NCBI GenBank assembly: GCA_004297865.1
Contig: SCSO01000471.1
Coordinates: 1-5,985 of the forward strand
Reading direction: 5' to 3'
DNA length: 5,985 bases
From: Legionella sp.
Lineage (GTDB): Bacteria; Pseudomonadota; Gammaproteobacteria; Legionellales; Legionellaceae
Of this stretch, positions 1-5,441 are shown one piece after another; position 1 is the stretch's first letter; every line of letters starts with the position of its first letter. The position numbers and the translations under genes are program-made. Below the pieces are notes generated by a model. It was not told the DNA's origin and did not search any database. It was given only the letters and a program-made list of their open reading frames with translations.

Positions 1-223
1 ATTCAAAAGAAAAGTCTACTTCGAGAAATTCCTCATATTCTTTTCTTTGCTTATCGTTCATGATGTCATAAGTGATCTTCAATACATCCTTATGCTCCAA
101 AGCGGGCAAATTGATTTTGCGTAAATCACCATCCACGCGAATCATAGGTGGTAAGCCTGCAGATAAATGCAAATCCGATGATTTATTTTTTACCGAAAAG
201 GCTAATAGCTCTGCAATATCCAT
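1..223 (-). CDS. pilT: Type IV pilus retraction ATPase PilT, N-terminal part (runs off the window)
   Basis: PilT is the cytoplasmic hexameric ATPase that drives pilus depolymerisation, and so twitching motility and DNA uptake, at the base of the type IV pilus. Reading the minus strand from the ATG at 223-221 gives 74 residues beginning MDIAELLAFSVKNKSSDLHL. They include the family's N-terminal signatures SDLHLSAGLPPMIRVDGD (residues 16-33), INLPALEH (37-44) and YDIMNDKQRKEYEEFLEVDFSFE (52-74). These belong to the PAS-like N-terminal domain; the Walker A, Asp-box and Walker B motifs lie outside the window. The start is supported by an AGGGA ribosome binding site (233-237 on the complement) nine bases upstream. 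The gene diverges from yggS, an arrangement common in gammaproteobacteria. PilU is the main alternative, but the N-terminus and the yggS neighbour favour PilT. Confidence 0.95.
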   Translation of the reverse strand, partial: MDIAELLAFSVKNKSSDLHLSAGLPPMIRVDGDLRKINLPALEHKDVLKITYDIMNDKQRKEYEEFLEVDFSFE

Positions 224-376
224 GCTTAATCGTCCCTGTGAATATGATCTACTTAAATAGATTAACGCAGTCTAGGCTTCTCAGCAATCTTTGGGGTGTG
301 AGTTGAAGGGAGCATTTAGTATCAAGACAGTTATTGCTTATAATGTTAAACTGCGAATTTACTCTGAGAATCCACA
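224..376. promoter_or_regulatory. Divergent promoter region between pilT and yggS
   Basis: This gap of about 150 bases separates the divergent pilT and yggS starts. On the plus strand a perfect TATAAT (339-344) lies about 33 bases before the yggS ATG. With a 17-base spacer its -35 box would be TTAGTA (316-321), a weak match, so the call rests mainly on the -10. For pilT no convincing -35/-10 pair was found on the minus strand. A near-perfect palindrome at 247-262 sits just upstream of the pilT ribosome binding site. Short reading frames in this gap lack convincing start signals. Confidence 0.55.
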
Positions 377-1072
377 ATGGATATTCAGCAACATTTCACA
401 CACATTAAAAAAATCATTGCTGAAACTGCTGAGGCTTGTCATCGTTCGCCTGAGAGTGTTTTGCTGCTTGCTGTGAGTAAACAACAAAATGAAAGCGCGA
501 TTCGCGAGGCTCATCAATTAGGAATTAATGATTTCGCGGAAAATTATTTTCAGGAAGGGCAAGCTAAAATCGCAGCGCTCAAAGATCTCGCGATCACTTG
601 GCATTTCATTGGACCTATTCAAAGCAACAAAGCCAAAGGCATTGCTGTGAATTACAATTGGGTCCATAGCCTAAATCGTTTGGAAGTTGCCAACAGCTTA
701 AACGAACACCGCACCGCGCAACTCCCTCCTTTGAATGTGTGTTTGCAAATTAATCTAGTCGCTGAAGAAACAAAATCCGGCATAGCACCATCCGAAGCTT
801 TAGAATTAGCGCAAGCAGTGAGTCGATTACCGCAGCTGCGGTTACGTGGACTAATGACTATACCTCCTCCCATGAAAAATGCCGCAGAACAATATGAACT
901 TTATCTGCAATTAAATCACTTAATGCATTCTTTGAATCAACAACTACCAATACCTATGGATACTCTATCCATGGGCATGAGTGATGATTTTATTCCCGCT
1001 ATTCAAGCAGGCTCGACCATCGTGCGTATTGGCCAAGCTTTGTTTGGCCCGAGAGAAAGGAAATCTTTATGA
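377..1072 (+). CDS. yggS: YggS/PROSC family PLP homeostasis protein
   Basis: A 231-residue protein, the usual length for this family. YggS proteins are single-domain fold-III TIM barrels that bind pyridoxal 5'-phosphate without known catalysis and balance the cellular PLP pool; loss perturbs amino-acid metabolism. Visible signatures are LLAVSK (30-35, with K35 as the expected PLP lysine), FAENYFQEG (53-61), WHFIGPIQSNK (75-85), the MTIPP turn after the barrel core, and LSMGMSDDF ending in GSTIVRIGQALFG, which forms the phosphate-binding end. The start at 377 has only a weak upstream GAGA (366-369), but it gives the normal N-terminus. The stop overlaps the proC start (ATGA, 1069-1072), so the two are almost certainly cotranscribed and probably translationally coupled. 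Nothing is missing or broken. Confidence 0.96.
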   Translation: MDIQQHFTHIKKIIAETAEACHRSPESVLLLAVSKQQNESAIREAHQLGINDFAENYFQEGQAKIAALKDLAITWHFIGPIQSNKAKGIAVNYNWVHSLNRLEVANSLNEHRTAQLPPLNVCLQINLVAEETKSGIAPSEALELAQAVSRLPQLRLRGLMTIPPPMKNAAEQYELYLQLNHLMHSLNQQLPIPMDTLSMGMSDDFIPAIQAGSTIVRIGQALFGPRERKSL

Positions 1073-1851
1073 AAATTAGTTTTATTGGTTATGGTAATAT
1101 GGCTAAAGCAATGGCGCAGGGTTTAGTTAATCAAAAGAATTACACTCTTACTGCTGCTGCACCGTCTTTGCCAGAAGGTGTCAATCAACTAGGCATATGC
1201 ACTTTTTCCGATAATAAAAAAGCGATTAAAGATGCAGATGTAATTATTCTGGCAGTAAAACCCGCGCAGATGGAAACAGTGCTGAAAGAAATTATCCCGC
1301 ATTTACCTAATAATGTATTATTAATAACCATAGCTGCAGGATTAAGTCTTTCTTGGTTCGCCAATTATTTGCCAGCACAACAGGCCTTAATTCGTAGCAT
1401 GCCTAATACCCCAGCAGCTGTTGGCTTAGCCGCCACCCCGCTTTGTGCAAATTCACTGTGCACAGCAGAGCAGAAGCAAGCTGCTGAACACATTTTCTCG
1501 AGTTTTGGTATTTGCACTTGGATAAATAAAGAAGAGCATTTAGATAGTTTCACTGCATTGTCGGGAAGTGGACCTGCCTATGTTTTTTTATTTTTAGAGG
1601 CAATGACTCAAGCTGGAGTTGCTATGGGATTAGATGAAAAGGTGGCAGAATCTTTCGCCTTGCAAACTATAAAAGGATCTTGTGCACTTGCAGAAAAGAG
1701 TCCTTTAAAGGTAAAAGAGTTGCGGAAAAAAGTGACTTCACCGGGAGGAACTACTGCAGCGGCGTTACAGGTATTAGAAGGTAAGCTTGAGGCTTTGATG
1801 TTGCAATCATTGCAAGCCGCGAAGCAAAGGGCAAAAGAATTAGGAAGTTAA
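1069..1851 (+). CDS. proC: Pyrroline-5-carboxylate reductase
   Basis: ProC catalyses the last step of proline synthesis, the NAD(P)H-dependent reduction of 1-pyrroline-5-carboxylate to L-proline, in the cytoplasm. The 260-residue product is near family length (about 265-275). The N-terminal Rossmann domain begins MKISFIGYGNMAKAM, with the GxGxMA dinucleotide motif at residues 7-12, followed by ADVIILAVKP (56-65) and MPNTPAAVG (111-119). The C-terminal all-helical dimer domain carries the substrate-binding signature SGSGPAYVF (165-173) and the family pattern LRKKVTSPGGTTAAAL (218-233). An AAGG at 1057-1060 gives good spacing to the ATG, which overlaps the yggS stop by four bases. Adjacent yggS and proC are a classical pair. 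All key motifs are intact. Confidence 0.97.
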   Translation: MKISFIGYGNMAKAMAQGLVNQKNYTLTAAAPSLPEGVNQLGICTFSDNKKAIKDADVIILAVKPAQMETVLKEIIPHLPNNVLLITIAAGLSLSWFANYLPAQQALIRSMPNTPAAVGLAATPLCANSLCTAEQKQAAEHIFSSFGICTWINKEEHLDSFTALSGSGPAYVFLFLEAMTQAGVAMGLDEKVAESFALQTIKGSCALAEKSPLKVKELRKKVTSPGGTTAAALQVLEGKLEALMLQSLQAAKQRAKELGS

Positions 1852-1856
1852 CCTTT

Positions 1857-1930
1857 TGTAGGTTGGGTCGTGACCCAACATAAAATTTCATCCGTTGAGA
1901 TCTTAATGTTGGGTCACGACCCAACCTACA
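1857..1930. repeat. BIME/REP-like element: perfect 25-bp inverted repeat
   Basis: The arms 1857-1881 and 1906-1930 are exact reverse complements over 25 bases, separated by a 24-base AT-rich loop. Each arm also contains its own 18-base palindromic core: GTTGGGTCGTGACCCAAC (1862-1879) and GTTGGGTCACGACCCAAC (1908-1925). The RNA could therefore fold as one long hairpin or as two small tetraloop hairpins. Two opposed palindromic units joined by a linker is the layout of bacterial interspersed mosaic elements. From memory, GTTGGGT...ACCCAAC units recur between genes in many gammaproteobacteria and resemble REPs mobilised by RAYT transposases; membership here is inferred. It sits between proC and yggT and may attenuate transcription or protect the upstream mRNA. 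No clear U-tract follows it, and no target duplication is evident. Confidence 0.85.
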
Positions 1931-1951
1931 TTATTAATTATTGGAGTAAAC

Positions 1952-2527
1952 ATGTCAGGATTTACCGCAGTTGGTTTTTTTATAGTGTCTTTATTTTTTA
2001 GTTTAATCATCTTTAGCTTGTGGTTAAGGATGGCTTTACGGTATTTGCGAGTTAGTAGTTTAAGCCCAGTTAGTCAATTGATTCATACCATTACCAATCC
2101 CATCATTGTGCCAATTAATAAACTATTCAAACTGCAATACCAACCTAAACATCGATACGACTACACAGGTTTCGGAGTCTTACTCATTGTAGAGCTCCTT
2201 AAAATAATCAGTCTAAGTCTTTTAGCTTTCCATGCAATAATCCCAGTCACCTTTATCTTAGTTTATATCGTTGCTGATTTAATCATCCAACCCTGCAATC
2301 TCTTATTTTACGCCATTTTAATTCGGGTTATTATGAGTTTTACCAATCCCGGTTGGCAGCATCCTGTTGCAGACTTTTTACGTATGTTAACCGAGCCTTT
2401 ACTGATTATTGGCCGTAAGATTGTCCCCGATATTTCCGGCTTTGATTTTTCACCCTTTATCATTTTAATTATTCTAAAGGTCATCACTTTATTCATAAGC
2501 GCTTCATTACCCTGGCCTTTAATATAG
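1952..2527 (+). CDS. yggT: YggT family integral membrane protein
   Basis: A 191-residue, strongly hydrophobic inner-membrane protein with two copies of the YGGT domain, the normal gammaproteobacterial form. The first copy carries RYLRVSSLSPVSQLIHTITNPIIVPINKLF (about residues 30-59). The second carries RVIMSFTNPGWQHPVADFLRMLTEPLLIIGRKIVPD (125-160). Hydrophobic segments lie at roughly 6-27, 74-93, 97-130 and 166-187. YggT has been linked to osmotic-shock tolerance in Escherichia coli, and the related YlmG/Ycf19 proteins sit in the division-associated ylmEFG cluster of Gram-positives, where ylmE is the yggS homologue. The precise biochemical role is unknown. The start is supported by GGAG (1943-1946) five bases upstream. 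The gene follows proC after the inverted repeat. Confidence 0.93.
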   Translation: MSGFTAVGFFIVSLFFSLIIFSLWLRMALRYLRVSSLSPVSQLIHTITNPIIVPINKLFKLQYQPKHRYDYTGFGVLLIVELLKIISLSLLAFHAIIPVTFILVYIVADLIIQPCNLLFYAILIRVIMSFTNPGWQHPVADFLRMLTEPLLIIGRKIVPDISGFDFSPFIILIILKVITLFISASLPWPLI

Positions 2528-2553
2528 GGCAGGCGATCTTAAATAAAGAGGTC

Positions 2554-2559
2554 TATACT
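2554..2559 (+). promoter_or_regulatory. Possible -10 element for the DUF2845-like gene
   Basis: A TATACT hexamer lies 31 bases before the next start codon, in the 63-base gap after yggT. No good -35 box is seen at the right spacing. This is therefore only a hint that the two downstream genes can be transcribed independently of the yggS-proC-yggT unit. Confidence 0.3.
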
Positions 2560-2590
2560 AGTACTGTTAGAGGCTGCAACAGGTGATTCT

Positions 2591-3148
2591 ATGCTATTAA
2601 AACGAAGTATAGCGGTACTATCCTTTGTTTTACCTATGAGCGCATTTAGCGTTCAGTCTATGTATTGCCCGCAAAATCATGGCTATATTAGTATTGGCAT
2701 GACAGAGGAGCAGGTCATAGCTGCTTGTGGTCAACCTTTGAACAAACAAGAATCGAATAAGCCTATATTGCGAAAAATTCCCGTACAACAATTGATGTAC
2801 AACAATAAAGGAACTGATACTGCTTTCTATGGAGTATGGAATCTTCCCACTGGTAGTGGCGGTGCGACTCTAGAAGTTGATGTGGTCGATAGACAAGTCA
2901 AAAACGTGGTGTTGAATGGTTCTAGTGGTAATGCCTTTTCCATTTGTAATGGAGTAAGTATTCAAGTTGGGGACCCCGTAGGTAAAGTCTATGCGGCTTG
3001 CGGCTCTCCATCGGTAGTCAATAATACTTATGTGGAACAAGTAGTACAGACCCCCAAAAAGCCACAGATTTGGCTTTATCAACCTGGGGAATATCAACCG
3101 CCGGTGAGCTTGACTTTTGCTAATGGCAAACTACAATCCATCAATTAA
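2591..3148 (+). CDS. Exported DUF2845-like protein with two internal repeats
   Basis: A 185-residue protein of unknown function. Residues 1-23 look like a Sec signal peptide: a basic start MLLKR, then a hydrophobic stretch, with likely cleavage around AFS/VQS, so the product should be periplasmic. The mature part contains the same module twice: a Cys at 26 followed by ISIGMTEEQVIAACGQP (33-49), and a Cys at 119 followed by IQVGDPVGKVYAACGSP (124-140). Each module is C-x17-19-C then GxP, the pattern I recognise from DUF2845 proteins, which resemble the small BamE/SmpA-type fold. The paired cysteines may form one disulfide per module. AGGTGA (2581-2586) is a good ribosome binding site. The gene ends 20 bases before the next, so the two are probably cotranscribed. 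Function is not inferable; the DUF2845 assignment is by motif memory. Confidence 0.8.
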   Translation: MLLKRSIAVLSFVLPMSAFSVQSMYCPQNHGYISIGMTEEQVIAACGQPLNKQESNKPILRKIPVQQLMYNNKGTDTAFYGVWNLPTGSGGATLEVDVVDRQVKNVVLNGSSGNAFSICNGVSIQVGDPVGKVYAACGSPSVVNNTYVEQVVQTPKKPQIWLYQPGEYQPPVSLTFANGKLQSIN

Positions 3149-3168
3149 ATAATTCAGGATAAAACCCC

Positions 3169-3450
3169 ATGAGCGAAACCATCGATGATATCACCATTTC
3201 CTTTAGTGAAAATGGCATGGAAGTCACCAAAGAATTAGACAAAAAGGTTCTTTCCAAGGGTGCTTGGACCACTATCATGTTTAAGTACCAAGACTGGGAA
3301 AACGCTAAGAGTGAATACGGGCCCGTAAAATATTCCATTCGTCGTTATCAAAAACGTAATAATCAATATTGGCAAAAATCCAAGTTTAATATATCAAGCG
3401 AAGACCAGGCGAAGAAAATTGTTGATATTTTGAATGATTGGTTGAAGTAA
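3169..3450 (+). CDS. Small conserved-looking protein, function unknown (possible PC4-like fold)
   Basis: A 93-residue soluble protein without signal peptide or membrane segment. AGGA (3156-3159) nine bases before the ATG supports the start, and the gene follows the DUF2845-like gene by only 20 bases. Its pattern suggests several beta strands followed by one helix: ITISFSENGMEVTKEL (9-23), KGAWTTIMFKYQDW (30-43), PVKYSIRRYQKR (52-63), YWQKSKFNIS (67-76), then helix SEDQAKKIVDILNDWL (77-92). The core from KGAW to the end resembles the layout of PC4-like single-stranded nucleic-acid-binding proteins such as bacterial YdbC, where a KxxIRxY/W strand precedes GIxLxxEEAxxL. Basic residues cluster at 54-72. 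This is a fold-level inference only. I recognise similar hypothetical proteins in other proteobacteria but no characterised member. Confidence 0.8.
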   Translation: MSETIDDITISFSENGMEVTKELDKKVLSKGAWTTIMFKYQDWENAKSEYGPVKYSIRRYQKRNNQYWQKSKFNISSEDQAKKIVDILNDWLK

Positions 3451-3451
3451 G

Positions 3452-3545
3452 TCTCCTCGTGAGGAGAGGGTGGCGCGAAGCGTCGGATGAGGGGCAATCA
3501 ACCCTCATCCGCCCTCCGGGCACCTTCTCCCTTCCAGGGAGAAGG
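3452..3545. repeat. Dispersed-repeat-type cluster of four hairpins between convergent genes
   Basis: Four back-to-back palindromes fill this stretch. They are TCTCCTC/GAGGAGA (3452-3467, two-base centre), CGGATGAGGG/CCCTCATCCG (3484-3511, eight-base loop), GCCC/GGGC (3511-3521) and CCTTCTCCCT/AGGGAGAAGG (3523-3545, three-base loop). The left part GAGAGGGTGGCGCGAAGCG (3463-3482) also pairs imperfectly with the right part GCCCTCCGGGCACCTTCTC (3511-3529). The whole can therefore fold as one long imperfect hairpin centred on the 3494-3501 loop. The composition is far more G+C-rich than the flanks. From memory, this CCCTCATCCGCCC...GGGCACCTTCTCCC type recurs in many proteobacterial intergenic regions. 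It lies 3' of genes on both strands and could act as a bidirectional barrier, although there is no U-tract for a standard intrinsic terminator. Confidence 0.82.
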
Positions 3546-3584
3546 GAGAAATCAAGATCATGGAGGTCCTTGAGTAATTGAAAC

Positions 3585-5261
3585 CTACTTACACCCCACC
3601 CCATCAAAACCTATCACCTTACATGCTGTAAAAGCACTTTGCTCCAGTTGATAAGTCGCATTGCCGTAATGGGCGTAAATGGTTCCATCTTTGGCTTGCT
3701 CGATATGCGGGTGTTGATAGACCGATTCTTTCTCACAAGAGGCTTGAGTTTGTACCCAAACACTGTCGCCAGATTGAATCTGCTTAGAACCTTGCAACAA
3801 ACCTTTACCACAAGTTTCAACGCCTAATTCAGTGAGTTTGGGTGCGGAGAATAACAGATTATAATCTTCTACCACCGCCTTCACTGCTGCTTTAGCGTCT
3901 AAAATGCCATGGCCACAAGGTTTTGGTCCTTCGCAAGATTTATCATCATTAGTGCTTTTACCAAAATCATGCGTAGTTGTATAAAGAATCTGCTCTACCT
4001 TCTCAGGCTTTAATTTAGGAGCTACTGCATAGAGCAAGCCCGCTACACCTGCTACATGAGGTGCTGCCATACTCGTACCTTGGTAAAAATCATAACCCGA
4101 ATTATGATAACCCCCTTCAGGATTCACTGTGGACAAAATTGCTCCAGAAATACCATAGCGCTGATCTCCACCAGGTGCTGCGAAAGTAATCGCTGGACCA
4201 TAGTTTGAATAATAAGCACGCAAGCCTTCAGGACCCGTAGACGCAATTCTCATTGTGCCATTACAAATGGCTGGGGCACTATAATGCTCCCAAACGTTAT
4301 CATTTCCCGCAGCTGCAGCAATGACCGCGCCTTTTTTACGAGCAAAGGTAATCGCTTCCTGTAACGCTTCATCACAATAATCAATTTCTTTACCAGGCTT
4401 TTCATCCACACCAAAGCTCATATTCAATACTTTTGCAGGATGTTTGTTAACAGGGGCGCCGGGGACTTCTTTACCTACTGTCCAATAAATACCATTGATG
4501 ACCGCACTCTCATAAAACATGCCCTCTGCGTTAGAAATCTTCACCGTCAATACTTTTAGATCAGGCCCTACTCCAGACATCACCTCGCCATAACCGGCAA
4601 TAATCCCAGAAACATGGGTACCATGATAGGATTCGGTATCATCAATAATCTGATCATTATTTTCGGCAAAGCTCCAACCAAAGGGTTGTCCCTCTTCATC
4701 TTTAACTAAACTATTAACAATCCCCTCATTTAAGGTAATTCCCGTGTCTAAAACAGCGACCACTACTTGATCTTTCTCTTTTTTAGATTCACCGGTCGTA
4801 TATAGCCAAGCGCCATCTTTTTTGCCAGGCTCAGACTCTAATAAAATTCCTCCAGGGCGTTTAAATTGGTTCCATTGATTCGCATGACTGAGCTCATCCA
4901 CAGGATCAGGCATTACAGGTCCTAAAACCGGTTTAATGTAACCTACTCTATCTTTAACAGCATAAAGGACATTAGGATTTTTGCGCAATTGAGCTATCAC
5001 TTCCTCGGAAGCGTCAGTATTTTTGGCAAAACTGGCCTTTTGAGTATCCAAAATCAAAGAAAAAGCGCCATTTGCCATAGGTTTCATGGCTTTAATAGGT
5101 AAATGAGTGCTTTGGGTAATTTGAGTTTTTAAAGTGTTAAGAGTAAAAGCTGATTGTTTATATTTGATGATGACTCGAACGGTATTTGCATCTGGTGCCG
5201 CATAAACCCCTTGAATCACAGACCACAGACCTAAACTTAAAATCCCTAACTTTAAACGCAT
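3585..5261 (-). CDS. Secreted subtilisin-like serine protease (peptidase family S8)
   Basis: A 558-residue preproenzyme expected to be exported and to cleave proteins outside the cytoplasm. I chose the start at 5261 because MRLKLGILSLGLWSVIQGVYA is a good signal peptide (cleavage near residue 21) and AAGGAG (5270-5275 on the complement) lies eight bases upstream; the frame stays open to 5402 without such support. Residues 25-110 look like an I9-type propeptide. The catalytic domain shows the full triad: Asp172 in VAVLDTG, His213 in HGTHVSG and Ser397 in GTSMAAPHVAG, plus oxyanion Asn320 in AAAAGND. C296/C333 and C443/C449 are plausible disulfides. A tail after about residue 465 has four more cysteines (484, 509, 547, 557) and no recognised domain. 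The gene converges on the 93-residue gene and diverges from the LapD-like gene. Substrate unknown. Confidence 0.95.
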   Translation of the reverse strand: MRLKLGILSLGLWSVIQGVYAAPDANTVRVIIKYKQSAFTLNTLKTQITQSTHLPIKAMKPMANGAFSLILDTQKASFAKNTDASEEVIAQLRKNPNVLYAVKDRVGYIKPVLGPVMPDPVDELSHANQWNQFKRPGGILLESEPGKKDGAWLYTTGESKKEKDQVVVAVLDTGITLNEGIVNSLVKDEEGQPFGWSFAENNDQIIDDTESYHGTHVSGIIAGYGEVMSGVGPDLKVLTVKISNAEGMFYESAVINGIYWTVGKEVPGAPVNKHPAKVLNMSFGVDEKPGKEIDYCDEALQEAITFARKKGAVIAAAAGNDNVWEHYSAPAICNGTMRIASTGPEGLRAYYSNYGPAITFAAPGGDQRYGISGAILSTVNPEGGYHNSGYDFYQGTSMAAPHVAGVAGLLYAVAPKLKPEKVEQILYTTTHDFGKSTNDDKSCEGPKPCGHGILDAKAAVKAVVEDYNLLFSAPKLTELGVETCGKGLLQGSKQIQSGDSVWVQTQASCEKESVYQHPHIEQAKDGTIYAHYGNATYQLEQSAFTACKVIGFDGVGCK

Positions 5262-5302
5262 ACGACTATCTCCTTTATAAATAAAAGCCGAAAACCAATC
5301 CC

Positions 5303-5331
5303 AGTATGCAGGAGAAAAAATAGCAAAACAA
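5303..5331 (-). promoter_or_regulatory. Candidate promoter of the S8 protease gene
   Basis: On the minus strand TTGTTT (complement of 5326-5331) is followed, after exactly 17 bases, by CATACT (complement of 5303-5308), which is preceded by TG. This would place the transcript start near 5296 and give a 5' leader of about 35 bases. That leader contains the strong AAGGAG site but excludes the upstream in-frame ATG at 5402, in agreement with the chosen start. The match is moderate. Confidence 0.4.
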
Positions 5332-5380
5332 GTGCGCAAAATTTGAAAAACAAGCGCTAAAAGTGGAAAGTATGAAAAGA

Positions 5381-5389
5381 TGCTATAAT
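5381..5389 (+). promoter_or_regulatory. Extended -10 promoter of the LapD-like gene
   Basis: TGCTATAAT is a perfect extended -10 (TGn followed by TATAAT at 5384-5389). The -35 region at the expected distance (5361-5366, AAGTGG) is poor, which is typical of extended -10 promoters. The transcript would start near 5396, about 46 bases before the LapD-like ATG. Confidence 0.55.
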
Positions 5390-5441
5390 CAATAAAAAGC
5401 AAGGTTTTTCACGGGATGAACGACCATAAGAGGCACAGGGA

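Noticed and set aside
72..260. 62-residue open frame on the plus strand
   Set aside because: It lies antisense to pilT, whose family motifs are clear on the minus strand, and its own protein shows no family pattern.
291..476. 61-residue open frame on the plus strand before and into yggS
   Set aside because: It overlaps the yggS N-terminus in another frame and runs across the predicted yggS promoter; no recognisable protein.
1857..1930. CRISPR-like or transposon-end structure
   Set aside because: There are only two arms in inverted orientation, no spacer series, no transposase between them, and no target-site duplication visible at the edges.
3523..3545. Standard Rho-independent terminator
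   Set aside because: The 10-bp stem with a three-base loop is strong, but neither strand has a U-tract directly after it, so it is reported as part of a repeat cluster instead.
3386..3607. 73-residue minus-strand open frame through the hairpin cluster
   Set aside because: It is composed largely of translated repeat sequence and overlaps the ends of two genuine genes; low-complexity by origin.
3639..3827. 62-residue plus-strand open frame
   Set aside because: It is antisense within the 3' part of the protease gene and has no supporting start signal or family motif.
5262..5402. Upstream extension of the protease frame to an ATG at 5402, adding 47 residues
   Set aside because: The extension has no good ribosome binding site and would put a second hydrophobic stretch before an already good signal peptide. 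It also overlaps the predicted promoters, whereas the ATG at 5261 has AAGGAG at ideal spacing.
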